Of a stretch of 64,000 nucleotides of DNA, positions 22,079 to 33,800 are shown piece after piece. The notes under the pieces are model-generated. The model was given only the letters and a program-made list of their open reading frames with translations, was not told where the DNA came from and ran no database searches. Source of the stretch: Rosellinia necatrix (lineage: Eukaryota > Ascomycota > Sordariomycetes > Xylariales > Xylariaceae). Positions within the stretch are counted from its first letter, which is position 1, and each line of letters opens with the position of its first letter. Position numbers and translations under genes: made by a program. The DNA is taken from contig JAGYVD010000007.1 in assembly GCA_021209875.1 (NCBI GenBank), forward strand, positions 2,976,001-3,040,000, written 5' to 3'.

Positions 22079-23411
22079 ATGGCGGATGATCATACGAGTC
22101 TTGGCCGTGACGAAGAGGCTTGGGAGCCAAGTAATGCCATCCCGACCCAATTCGGCACTCAAGAAAAATACCAGTGTCCTCAGTGTGCCAGCAGCTTCAA
22201 GCGACCGGAGAATCTGAAAAGACACCAACGCGGGCACGACGAGCGCAGGAGATTCGCATGCCCAATATGCGGCAAGAGCTTTGCACGGAGGTGAGTATCG
22301 TTAGCTGCGCGATTTTCTTGTTTTAGGGGGCGTTAACAGTGTAAAAAACAAAAAAAAAAAAACCAAAAACAAAACAAAAACAAAACAAAAAAGCTAACGA
22401 TTGGGACGAAAAAAAAACAAAAGTGATATCCTAAGTCGACACACGGCGATCCACGCCCCGCAGGAGCAGCGAAACGACAACCCGCACAGGAGGCGAGCGT
22501 GCCGCGAGTGCGCGAGGGTCCGGGAACGATGTTCGAGGGGCGAGCCGTGCCGGAGGTGCGCGATGAAGTCGTTGGGCTGCGTGTATCCGGAAGAGCCGGG
22601 GTTCAAGATCACAACGCCGCACAATTGGTGCTCCTCGACGTCCGAGGCGGGCGATTATTACACAGCCGAGGCCGGTGGCTTCGATCCCCGATACCCCCCG
22701 GAGGCCGCCCACGCCGGGATGGACGCCGCTCCGCACGGCTCGGGCCATTGGGGGACCGAGAGCCTCCCTCCGGCGTATGAAGAATCCTATATACAATTGC
22801 CATCCACCTTGCCGCAGGGGGGATACCATTCATACCAGCCCAGCCCGCACGAAACCCCCATTACGTCATACTATAGATACGAAGCACCGCCGCTCCCGGA
22901 AAAAGGGCCGCACCCGGGATCCACAGACGATATTAGTATGGATGACGCCGGGTTCATCACAAGCGGGGCCGAATTTGAAGCGTTCAAGGCAGAATACGAG
23001 GGCGAGACAACCGCCATGCCCTTGATCCATCCGAGCCAAATGGGCGCCTACCAGCCCAGCCAAAGCACCGAATTCCAGCACAGCTATGCCTACGAGCAGG
23101 GCTTCGATAGTAGACACTTTAGCGCCTCCTTGGCCACGCAGGGCGTCCACAGCTCGGATCTAAACACGCATGCCGCTCTCCTCGACCAACAATCCGACAC
23201 CATGTACTACTCGGGCGCTTCGGGGACCTACATGGACCCCGTCGGCGCCTCGGCGTCCAACATGGGCTACGGCGGGGACGAGACGACTCCGTTCCAGCCC
23301 CCCCAACCACAATGCGGGAACATAGTGGACCTGAAAGCCTACGAGCAATACGTCGCCACGGCTCTCGAAGAACCTCATCACAACGACAACCCCTACCTCC
23401 CCTTTGAATGA
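22079..23411 (+). CDS. Transcription factor with two C2H2 fingers and a Zn2Cys6 cluster
   Basis: Two exons, 22079-22290 and 22424-23411, in one frame for 399 residues. The intron has a CTAAC branch site and poly-A/AAAAC content. Residues about 31-56 form finger 1 (YQCPQCASSFKRPENLKRHQRGH). Residues about 59-82 form finger 2 (FACPICGKSFARR/SDILSRHTAIH), with the intron falling inside this finger. It is followed directly by a binuclear zinc cluster, CRECARVRERC...CRRCAMKSLGC, spacing C-2-C-6-C-5-C-2-C-6-C. The remaining roughly 280 residues are Tyr/Ser/Pro-rich and acidic, probably an activation region. Many C2H2-Zn2Cys6 regulators carry a large fungal-specific middle-homology domain, which is absent here. 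The target genes are unknown. The neighbouring GH127 gene is on the same strand, but nothing links the two. Confidence 0.9.
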
Positions 23412-23589
23412 CACGATGGCGGACCGCCCCGAGGACGGGTCCAACTCGATTCCCCACCATCCCCACCCCCCCAGAGGATGATACACCGAACGGTTTCAGG
23501 CAGCGAGGACGAGGGATAGAGTAGAACCCAACCCGCGGGCGGGTTGCGAATAGACGCTTGAGGAAGGGATGGGGGTATAGAATCAAGAT

Positions 23590-23598
23590 ATGTATATG

Positions 23599-23630
<32 letters not shown>

Positions 23631-23631
23631 A
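23590..23631. repeat. (TA)n microsatellite
   Basis: Begins as TATGTATATG and becomes a pure TA run, about 180 bases past the regulator stop codon, probably in or near its 3' untranslated region. Confidence 0.9.
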
Positions 23632-24573
23632 GTAGAGCACACAACGCTATAGGAACAGAACGGCACCAGGCAGGCGGGCGGGCGGACGGCGGCAAAAGAT
23701 ATGCTGTCGTGCGTCCATCGCCTTCCGAGAGGGATCTGGGGAAAGAAGTAGTCGCGCGAGGCCGTTCTCTCCTACCCCACTAGAGCTTCCGTAAATATAC
23801 GCCATATCACCCTCAGACAGGTATTTCTATGATGTCTGCGTACATGCGTGTGGTGGAGGCTGGAAGACGCCATTTCACACAAGAATAGACTCCGCCATTG
23901 AAGTTGTACGGGTATGTTTATGTTGACGAATTCCGGACGAACGACGCTCTTGAAATATCCTCGTCTAGCCCTTTTAATGAGGTTGCAACCCGAGAGACAA
24001 ATAGGGTTCGTCGAAGGTCAGTGGTGTGTTGCGAGGTAATATCTATACTAAATTCTTGTTACCAATAACCAAGTTCAGGGATATCTACCGTCCTCTTAGG
24101 ATTTTTCACTTACCAGGGGATGAAACCACGTGATTAATATAACTATAGTATCTCGCTACCTAAGATCGGTACCATTTTTATGTAGGGTACTGTAGGTACT
24201 GGGTAGTTATATACTCATAATCACTAAGGTGTTGTGTATAGACTAATGACTTAGGGGGAAATTCACATTAATTACGTTCGGAGGAACTTGTGCTGGGATT
24301 GAACCAAATTGTATTTGTCGCTAATCAGCCCAAGTTGTGTATGGACTAAAGAAGAAGAAGAATCGAACCGCTTTGACTCTCTGCAGTTTAGATATCTCGC
24401 TAAATAAAACAAGCCCACCCCAGACGGCCGGATAAATACCGAAAAGAAACGGGCAACCACCGACGCCTGGCCTAAATGACGCTAAGTATGACGCTTAAAC
24501 AACAAATCGCTTTGGGCATGAGTGCCAAATAACCATGGTTGGTCGCAGAATCGCTAAAGTTTTGAAATACACT

Positions 24574-24592
24574 CCCTCTCTCTCTCTCTCTC
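24574..24592. repeat. (CT)n microsatellite
   Basis: Dinucleotide CT run followed by a short GTCT repeat, downstream of the small minus-strand gene. Confidence 0.85.
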
Positions 24593-24693
24593 GCTAGTAT
24601 GTCTGTCTGTCTCTCAGAATAGGAGAGATCTAACCAACCCCCCCTCCCCCCCCCTTTTCGGCTTCAGTGGCAGGGATCGAGCTCCTCGTCGGC

Positions 24694-24939
24694 TTAATAT
24701 GGACAGGTATAAGTGTCGCCGGGGGAGGCGCTGGCGTTCGGGTAGGCGACCTCGATGGAGATGCCGACGGCGGGGACGTCGCCGCAGTTGCCCTGGCGCC
24801 GCACGTGCGTCAGCAGCATCACCGGCACGATCTCCGTCCGCGGGAGCGCCGTCCCCTCCACCGCCATGTCGCACCGGTCGATCCGGTACGCCAGGATGTT
24901 CGCGTAGCCGTCGCACACGAGGAAGGTCGCGATGCACAT
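24694..24939 (-). CDS. Small cysteine-containing hypothetical protein, 81 residues
   Basis: Starts at the ATG at 24939 (MCIATFLVCDGYANILAYR) in good context (ACAAG before ATG) and ends at 24694 (GDTYTCPY). Codons are strongly G/C at the third position, unlike the flanks and unlike the overlapping frames, which argues that it is real. Upstream is a leader-like CATC-rich stretch without any ATG, then a likely 5'-leader intron (GTATAT donor near 25034, GCTAACC branch, CACAG acceptor at about 24967). Five Cys residues (positions about 2, 9, 23, 52 and 79) and NCGDVP are visible. There is no signal peptide in this model and no recognised domain. If an upstream coding exon exists, the protein would be longer and could be secreted. 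Confidence 0.5.
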   Translation of the reverse strand: MCIATFLVCDGYANILAYRIDRCDMAVEGTALPRTEIVPVMLLTHVRRQGNCGDVPAVGISIEVAYPNASASPGDTYTCPY

Positions 24940-24966
24940 CTTGTCGACGGAACTGTGCGTTTTGGT

Positions 24967-26532
24967 GTCGGTTAGCCGGGGGGGTTGGGGGAGGGGGGGA
25001 GATGGGGTTCATGGATGAGAATAAGCAAATATACCTCGGTAGTACGTACGTGATAAAGTAATGGTCTTAAGTGATGATGTCTTGAGATGATGTTTGGTCG
25101 GAAGACGAGATGGTTGTGGATGATCTTGGTCCGAGAAGTGATAGTTGGAGATGATGGCAAAGGCTGGGAGTGTGGTGTTTATTTAGCAGGCAAAAATGAA
25201 TATTGGCGAGGTAGATATGTGATACTTATCTCTTTTCCCCTGTAGCACCTGCTAAACGTAGTGTGATGTATACCCAAGTACGACGCCAGGGGCTAGAATG
25301 AATATAGCACACTTGCTGTTGTCATTATCGTAACTACTACCTTGAGTTGAAGTGAGTCATGAGGTACGTTTTAATTCACGGCTGTTTGCTCGTCAGCGGC
25401 GGGCAAGTGCGGAAGAATGAACGTGAATGGGCATCCCGTGGCAAGACTCGAACGCGTCTAAGGAGCAGGAAGATCGAAGAAGGGGGTACGCAATTGCCGA
25501 ACGTAATAAGATTGATGGGGTGGCGCATTGCCCCTGCCGATAGTCTACCTACTAACACGTCTAGCTCGGCCACAGAGATCACCCCTTTTAACAGGTAATA
25601 AAGCGTGTTTCCCCCGTACCCGGCCCGGCGGTCGGAGCACGGCGGTCATTGCCCCTATCCATGGCCCCGGGGCCCCGGCAAGTGCCAGCAGGACCCTCTT
25701 TTCCCGCCTCACATTCCGGTCATTAAGCGACGACTCGGGGCCAGAGTCCCCACACCCTCCTTTTTCCTGGTGGGATGATTTACTGGGTACGCGCACGCAG
25801 AGGTTTGGTATGCACTAATGCGCTGCAACGGGAATACCCGGCGTAGGGATGTGACGAAGTGCATATGTAGGTAGACAGAGTAGCGAAAGGGAGCCTAGAA
25901 CGGCCAGTTAGCAAGGGTGAAGAAACCACGAGGACCACCTATATATAGACTCTACCTTGGACCCCGGAACCCTCCCGCAAATCACTGATCACCACCCGGG
26001 GCGCCACGGCCGTTTAGGGCAAACCCGTCAATCTACGCCATGGGGATATGTGCGGGAACATTTCGTAGTGTCTGGGCGCTGGGTATGGGGGGAAGAGAGG
26101 AGAGGGGAGGACTTACCTACCTGCCTACCTACCTACCTACCTACCTGGGTACGGAGTAATATCACAGCCAGTTACTTGGATTTACAGTCTTTCGTACACG
26201 ACAATTTGTGCGCTGGTTGGCGCTAGCGGGGATAGGGTAACCTGGACGACTAGGTTGCCGGGAGGCTTCAGCCTTAATATGAAGGAGCGGGGACACGACG
26301 GGGACACGACGAGGACACGATGAAGTTTGGAAGGAAAGGTGACGGGTTGAAACACCGGGATCCTGGAGTAGGTAAGGCACAAGGGACGGGATGGCTCGGA
26401 ATATGTGGCTAGTGCCTAATGTGTGGTTATGCGGTGCCCCACCTCTGCCGAAGTTGGTCCGCTGGGCAACTCAATGTGGGCAGTCATGACCTGAACTTAC
26501 CCAGTGGCCATCCATCAATCAGCAACGAGTCA
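24967..26532. other. Intergenic region, no gene seen
   Basis: Leader and promoter of the small minus-strand gene (to about 25200), then spacer. It contains a (CTAC)n array and several frames without recognisable protein. A TATATATAG element is at 25939-25947. Confidence 0.4.
26112..26147. repeat. (CTAC)n tetranucleotide array
   Basis: Nearly perfect ACCT repeat, about nine units with one CTGC interruption, about 390 bases upstream of the tRNA pair. Confidence 0.9.
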
Positions 26533-26604
26533 GGTTTCCTGGTGTAATGGTTATCACTGTGGATTTTGATTCCACCGATCTGGGTTCGATTCCCGGGGAG
26601 ACCT
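26533..26604 (+). tRNA. tRNA-Gln (anticodon TTG)
   Basis: 72 bases, folding as a full cloverleaf. The acceptor stem GGTTTCC pairs with GGAGACC, followed by a T discriminator. The A box lies around TGGTGTAATGG. The anticodon stem GTGGA/TCCAC encloses the loop TTTTGAT, with anticodon TTG reading CAA (and CAG by wobble). The T-arm contains GGTTCGATTCC. There is no intron, and CCA is not encoded, as usual for a eukaryote. No T4 run follows before the next tRNA. Confidence 0.95.
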
Positions 26605-26626
26605 AGTCCTAACAGACCTTGTCTTA

Positions 26627-26698
26627 TCCGGTATAGTGTAACGGCTAACATATCGCGTTTTCACCGCGGGGCTCGGGGTTCGATTCCCCGTACCGGAG
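26627..26698 (+). tRNA. tRNA-Glu (anticodon TTC)
   Basis: 72 bases. The acceptor stem TCCGGTA pairs with TACCGGA, with a G discriminator. The anticodon stem CGCG/CGCG encloses TTTTCAC, with anticodon TTC reading GAA (and GAG by wobble). The T-arm is GGGGTTCGATTCCCC. It is very close to the standard fungal tRNA-Glu. It starts 22 bases after tRNA-Gln. Confidence 0.95.
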
Positions 26699-26701
26699 AT
26701 A

Positions 26702-26711
26702 TTTTTTTTTT
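26702..26711 (+). terminator. RNA polymerase III T-run terminator
   Basis: A run of ten T residues, followed by more T-rich sequence, starting 4 bases after tRNA-Glu. It is the only strong T-run after the two tRNAs and may end a joint transcript. Confidence 0.85.
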
Positions 26712-27403
26712 CTCTTTTTCGAGTTTTTATTGCTTCCGTACTGTACTATTGGCACTTGTTGCCGGCGAATACCTATAGTTACGATAATAATAGTGGTGAT
26801 GATACAGCGGGCACTGTTCAGAGCCACAGGTAGGTACCTACCGACCTTTGTTAAAGCGGGGTAAAGTAAAGCTAGGTAATAAGATAGTTTATCACTAATT
26901 TATCAGACACTCTGACTTATCTATCTATACACATACCTAACCTCATTAAAGTTACCTATAACTAATGTACGCACAAGATTTATAGTCCACTAGGTATGTT
27001 TACGATGGTATGTGTACCACCAGCTGCCATCTTGATCAACCTTTTAGTAAGCGTAACTTGAGAGTTAGGAGTGGTTAATTAGTGCTACCTACCTACTCTA
27101 AATAATCTATCCAAGTAGTACCTAATCGGGTGTTACTACCGCCACTTGATAGGTACTGCTTTGAGACACGCTGAGATAATGAGACCCTTAGCAGCCGAGA
27201 CAGCTCACCTTTAACCACCAAGCAGTAGGAAATCTAGATTATTACTAAGCTGCTTAGCCCTACTGTATTAACCGCCTTTGCCGTCATCGCCTCATCCAGT
27301 GCCGACGGTGTTACTTGGAACGGGCCTGACTGAACTTCTCGCAGCTCGCCCACCCTCTTCGCGTTTCCGTCGCCACAAGAGGTCCTTCTCAGTTGCGGCC
27401 GTC

Positions 27404-27436
27404 CACACACACACACACACACTCTCTCTCTCTCTC
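27404..27436. repeat. (CA)n-(CT)n compound microsatellite
   Basis: A CA run that switches directly to a CT run. Confidence 0.9.
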
Positions 27437-30400
27437 CGTCGTCGCAGAGTCCCTAGCCGGCCGTTTCTCACGCCGCTAATTATAACTCCCGCTACTCATT
27501 TGTAGTAATCGCCCTCACCGTAACAGGACGGCCGCGCAAGCTCCCGCCCCCCGCAAGGCAAGACCGATGCGCACGTGGCATCAGTTTCGGGATGCAGAGC
27601 CGGTAATCAGAGCGCCGCCTCATCGGCGTAGTTTATACATGTAGCGCATCCGATCGGGGTAGCGTGCGTCGTGCAGACGGCAGAGCGTCGAGCCGGGACA
27701 TGTTCGGGTGGTGAGCGGGCGGTGGTGGTATGTCCCGAGTGTCAAATGGTAGTATCGCAAAGTGAATAGATAGATTTGTTCTAGGTCGTAGGTGGGTAGA
27801 AGTGTTGTATTTAGAGCTAAATAGGGTAAACAATTGATTCCCGAACCCTTCAAGACCCCCTAGGCCTTGAAGATCCTTATATACACCCAATTCCACTACT
27901 GCAGACACCCTAGGTGTCGGGCGGTAGCTAGCAGTGTGATAATTGTACCTAACACCGAGGGGTTGGAGGGCTTCGCGCTTTCTCGCCGTTCCATGACACA
28001 GCGGAGATGCCGTGCTGACTCATATATACCATACCCTGCAACTTTGATGAATGATGTGAGTCTCTGGGCAAACGAAGCGCTTAGGTTGTGTTGTGATTTT
28101 TGAAGAATGCGTTTACATACATTGAGGGGAATGATGACAGCGATAATAACATGACAGCGTGGCGTATGGAAGAAAGGGGTGCAAGGCTGGTTCTCGTGAC
28201 GCGAGGCATTGTGCTGTTGATTCAGGGAGATTCAAAATACTATCGCCGGTTCAACAAGATGACTTTGTCGCATGTTCCACGCTCGTGGTCCAAAATCGGC
28301 TCACATATCTTTACAAAACTATAATTCCCCGGTGGTATACTACTATTGTGCTGGTTTGAACTTATTGATACCGAGGGCCAAAAATTCGCGCTCTCAATTA
28401 AGAGAGCGAATGCTTGACTAGATCTAACATAACAATCTTAAAGCTTCGAGTGCTGACTCAAGATAGACTGACATATTAACAAGTTTATCCGAAGGCCGTG
28501 CATATTGGCCCCGGGCTGGATAGGCGGGATAAATCATTCTACCTGCCATATGATGTTTCGCCCAAACACACGGCACCAGGCAGCCTCGTACTAATACGAG
28601 ATAAAAGCCCTCTAATTATCTACAAATCTGATATAATTACGGCCAAACCGCCCCGTAGCTAACAAGATACCCACAGAGTTCAACCCACCATGAGTGAGCG
28701 ATCTCGCAGTTGCGGAGAAAAGTGCATAAGCTACCAGAGGACATACCAATGGCGGCATGGGATAGACCCGTCAGTATTTACAGAGCCGGGTCTTCTTCGT
28801 ACTAACGCCTCTATTATCGCTTCGCCAAGAGAAACAGGGCCCGTATTGGCAGTTGCCGCTCTTGTCATAATCCTCCTATAGCACCCAAAGACCTTCGGTC
28901 CCACGCACTTCACTCAGTGGATGTCGTCTTTGTCCAATGATTCTCCATCTGCCTCGTCTTCCGAGGCACCTCCCCAGAAATCATGCAGTCAGCCCTGTTT
29001 CGAGCACATGGTTGCACAGCCTTTGTCGTCGGTGAAAAATGACTGTGATTTTGAGGCATTTATTTTGTGTAACGGAGAATAAATTTCATGGCGTTGGCGG
29101 TAACCAATACCTTAACTACTGGTATTAATATGTAATCAGTGGATTAACATCGGCTTGCCGCAAAGGGTTGTTAGTCTTGTTGGAGAAGTGGAAGTGGATT
29201 TGCGTAATATTCAGAACCAAATGTGAGTAGGGAGAGCCCCGATTACTCGAACGTGATAAACACATGTTTTTAATTTTTGGTTGGCTCTTGTATGCGGTGG
29301 TACCTAATTTTCCCTTGCTGCTGTGCCGCTATATGTGCGTAACGAGCAACTACTTTCACAAAATATTTAATGATTATGAGCATGGGCAAAAATAGTAAAG
29401 ATGTCTCATCTTGGGGAATTGTTGGGTGCATGGGGTTTATAGCTATAAACCAAGACGTATCGAAACCAGCCCTAGTGCATTTCCGAATCCACGTAACGTT
29501 AATCGCCATCTCCGTAAATTTAACACATAAACATAGCGATAGAGATGCAGATGTTTGGGGAAGGTATGCATCCGCGCTAGTTATAGCTAGGCAGATGGAT
29601 CTGCTAATAGATTCTACCTTTCGCTACCTGTTGGTCTCGAACTTTAGCTATCTCATGATTTATTTATTTGTAGATAGCGTAAGAGGGAACAAATCCAGTT
29701 GCAACATGCCTAATAATCTTCGTTCCTATAAAACCAACGACGATGCGCCGCTGTCGTTCACCAGAGACGCTAGCTCCTGATATGTTAGTATGTTGGAGCG
29801 GCTAAATTGACATGTATTCCATGACACATGCTTACCGCAATGAGCTTATCGAGATGCACACGCCCTATCCCGGTTGAATGGAGACCCTGACACACATGAC
29901 CATCACCTAAACGAAGCCAGGGCTAATACAGACTGGATAGACACCAACCCTGGGGATCCGGATGGTTGTCGTGGCCCTACCATTCCCAATAGCCCCATAT
30001 TGTGACTGACTACGACCTAACATTGTTCAGGCAGAACCGGAAAGAATGTAAAAAAGTTCCGGTTTTCATTGTCAGATGACTGCCAAGTTAGGAGTGGTAT
30101 GTTGGAGGTGGTACATCTGAGGCATGTTATCCATCCAAGATATCAAATGCAACTCGCTCATGGATTAGATGTAGCATGTGAATGTAGATAGGGCTACTGC
30201 ATAAAGGACACCGATTTACGCCATGTTGGTCCTTCCCACCAAAAGACACAGGACAAGACGGGACTGGAGACATTTATTGGATCCTAGTTACTAGAATCTA
30301 ATGCAGTCGCTCCTCCTACTGTGTCCCGAATCAACTGGGCCCTCAATACTTTTTTTCTTACCTTGCTGGCATCGTCTACTAATTACTAGGGATTCCCGTT

Positions 30401-33400
30401 AATTTGACGAAGACGTTGCCTGACCCCTTGCGCTGATTGCTACCTACTTAAGCTACCTAAGGAAAGTTAAGTAGTAATGAAGGCATGAAGTTGGTGCTTT
30501 CGTTTGCATTAGATACTGTGCGAGGGCTAATTCTCAGTACCGAACCACACGGGAGAGAGAAAGTATTTGAACAACTACGATGCCTGGCTCCCATGTGTGC
30601 GAGGGTGTCTAAGCCTCGGTAATTGCACCTTGCGAAAAGTTGTCCTGCTGAACAGGCAGAGAGGCCAACGGCATCTACCGGATTGTCAAGACGCCTATCA
30701 TTAGATCAGAGTCTTGGAACGGCGAACGTAACCTCTAAGTGGACAGCTGTCTAGCTTAGTCTAGTGTATGTATATTCATAATAATAATAATAAGCACTTA
30801 TATGGAATCTATCCGAGCAGGGTGGCTGGTTTGAGCGCCTCAGGCAGTGAAGTTGTACCAAGTAAGTACTTGCCTAGTAGTAGTAGTATTATTAACGTCT
30901 AATCTAGGTGTCTGAAAGTTAGGTACCGACCAGGTAGGTAGGCATAACAAACCACCAGCAAGCAATTGAGACTTGAACGCATTCCTATGCATTTAAACGA
31001 TATAGAAGGACCTAGTGGTAGGTGAGTACCTGCCTACTCCCCAAGGTCGGTAGGATAGAACCTATTTCGATGTACCTCCTATCTATAAGTACCCAAACCA
31101 CCCTTGTTATTAATGTTATTAGTGGGAAGAATAGGGAAATTATGAATCTAAAAAATGCCTCACACATGGCAACAGACCTGTGGAAAGCCTCTTGAAGCAC
31201 AGGAGAAGGAGGTAACTTGCATCATGCGGAACATACTACCTACAGGAATAGGGCTACAGAACTACCTAACCCAGGTAAGTTAGACATCTAGACAAGTTAG
31301 GCACCTAAAGAGGCATCTTAGGCAGGTACTGGGTACCGGACGCTGGGTACGACGGTACCCTAATTCCGATCGATGGGCGGTGTCTTACTGCGCCACCCAC
31401 GATCACGGCCTATCAAGCAATGTGGCGTTTTCAGACCATCACGTTGGTACCTATGAAGATGCAGGCTAGGGGAGATGCGGCTGACACAAAGTCGTGAATG
31501 CTACAGCACTTGTCACTTGTCTGTTCAGCCATCAGGTCTTCTAGAATCATTCTCTAGGACCAATGGAATTCTCAGCCCTAATTAGACCTAATTAGACGGC
31601 AAGGGCAATCCCAATGAATCGCCGCTGATAGCTAGCTAGCGTATGCACGGCGCTAGTAATGGCGATTGACGAGATGGTACCGAAGGGCGGTATGCCAGCT
31701 TTGTTCGTCGACGTGGCACCATAAAGATGTCCCACGTCGTGTGTAGGGACGCAGAGGTGCCCGACCAGAACGACGGCGGAAGAGGGGAAATCATGCCTAA
31801 TACGAAGATATATCAAGAGCGATGACAGCTCCAATGAGGCTCTTGAACGATGATGATCTGAGCGTGTTTCATCGCCACCTTCTCTCATCCACTATGTACA
31901 ATGCACTTTGGAAGAGAGAGGATTCACCGAAGGGACCTCCCCCCCCCTGTTCATCGAGACTGCTGTAATTGGTAGCACTGTCATGGCGAAGGATCCTGTC
32001 TGCAGATCGATTACTGACGAACGCCATGGTAGTTAACCTTGCCGAGATTTACACATGCAACAGGTTTGCCTGCCCAGACGATTAGCCATGCGTTGGGGTA
32101 GACAGACGTCCCCGCCAGGAGTTCTCGCATGGCCGTGGTCGATGCGAATAGGGCGGTCGTAACGCGGTCACGATGCATCATCACATGCATCGAGGAATCC
32201 GGATAAGCTGTACCAATGAGGATCAAGTCACAAGTTCCCTACGTCTTGGGTTTGAGAGGCTTCCTGAACTCCCCACGGCCGGTGCCTAGATGGGAATTCG
32301 GTGAAGGGCGGGAGAACGAGTCTTCCTTATTGTCGAGGCAGGGGTACCGAGCTATGGGCTTGGCAGCGTCCCCTCTGGTCGTGGAACCTACACTACCTGG
32401 CCACGCTAGCCCACGCTAGCCCAATTAACTAAGGGCCGGCCCCTACCTGCCTAGGTACTTACCTAAATACAGTACCTGGCCCCCCGGCCTGGCAGCTGAT
32501 TGGCGGTATCTGACCTGTCTAGAAGGATGCGGCAACAGGAGGGCACCAGCGGCAGCGGAAACGGCAGCGATAACGGCAGCGACGATGGAATAGCAAAGGG
32601 CCTAAGCCAGCTGTCATGTCGGAGGAACGTTGGAAGTCCCCTGCGAGCACTCGCTCGGCGCAGGACGCAAACTACATACTACCTACCTAGTTATAGCAGC
32701 TGCGCGTGGGGGGCTGTAGCGTTGCGGGTCAGCCGCCTCATTTTCCCAAGGCTCTCTCTCTCGCCGTCACACTATCTACTACCTATTCCGTTGTGTTTCC
32801 CTCCTGCAGGTGCAGAGATACGGACACCGTCCATGGCCACCCCGAGGCCACAACGTCGGCACCACACCACGTTATTCTGACTCAACCGGACGCGCGGTCC
32901 GAGGCCAGCCCAAGAGGTCTCGACGATCGATGCCAGCAAATTAATCATCCCTGTGCAACATGGCTTGGAGGAGTTCCGCTGCCGCTTCCCGCTGACAGAT
33001 CCTGAATGACCATATCTGTCTAAACCATGACGAGAAAAAGCAATGAACCCAGAAAGAAAAAGAAAAAGAATATGAAAAAAAAAAATTTATATATATATAT
33101 ATATAACTATATATAAAACAAACGCGAAAAAAAAAAAAAAAGAAAGAAAAGGCGCTAACGAAATGCTTAACTAAGACGATCTAAACTACCCCTCCAAACT
33201 TTCAGCAAGGCAATAATTATTAGCACCCAAGGCGACCACACCCGCAGCAACACCAGGCCGCCAGCGAGGTTACATGGCGATCCGGGCCTGCTCACTGCCA
33301 TTGGCCGCGAGCTTCGCTATTCACACCCGGACACCCGGATGGCCCAGTCCCCTTCGTGCCTAGGTACACTAGGTGTTATGCATAACGACGCGATGCGCGC

Positions 33401-33612
33401 CAATATGGGGAAGTGGGTGCCTGTTCACATACCACGCCACCAAACATGCCCTCCTCCGCCCACCCCCCTGTGGCGAAGCATTTGATGAGGGCAGTGGATG
33501 TTTGATGTTTGACGTTTGATCGCGGAACAGAATTCATGCCCTGGGCGAGACGCGACTGAGCTGCCGCCGTCGCTGTCGACCACTGGACAGGCCTTTCGGC
33601 TCCGAGGCCCTG

Positions 33613-33642
33613 GCTTGCTTGCTTGCTTGCTTGCTTGCTTGC
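33613..33642. repeat. (GCTT)n tetranucleotide microsatellite
   Basis: Seven to eight perfect GCTT units, immediately left of a second, degenerate tandem array. Confidence 0.9.
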
Positions 33643-33666
33643 ATCCGTGCTCGTGCTGTCTCTATC

Positions 33667-33800
33667 AAGTAGGTAATCAACCAAAGTAATCAGCCAAGGT
33701 AACCAACCAAGGTAATCAACCAAAGCTACAACCAAGCTACAATCAAGCTACAATCAAACTACAAACAAGCTACAGCCAAGCTACCACCGAGCTACCATCT
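33667..33800. repeat. Two adjoining degenerate tandem arrays
   Basis: First about four copies of a 14-base GTAATCAACCAAAG-like unit (33667-33725), then about eight copies of an 11-base GCTACAACCAA-like unit (33726-33800). The two units share the CAACCAA core and probably arose one from the other. Confidence 0.8.

Larger units (their letters stand above)
23412..24693. other. Intergenic region, no gene seen
   Basis: 3' flank of the regulator, then AT-rich spacer. Holds (TA)n and (CT)n microsatellites, listed separately. No coding-like frame. Confidence 0.45.

Noticed and set aside
24281..24375. Two GGTTCRATYC-like B-box sequences on the minus strand suggesting a tRNA
   Set aside because: The flanking bases cannot form the T-arm or acceptor stem, and no A box or anticodon arm is found at the right distance.
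25400..25460. GACTCGAACGCG resembling the T-arm of a minus-strand tRNA
   Set aside because: The T-stem does not pair and no cloverleaf can be drawn.
29370..29780. 136-residue plus-strand open frame
   Set aside because: Codon use resembles random AT-rich sequence; no domain, no leader features.
31592..32226. Two minus-strand frames (98 and 71 residues) that might be exons of one gene
   Set aside because: No acceptable donor and acceptor join them, and nothing in the translation is recognised; too weak to annotate.
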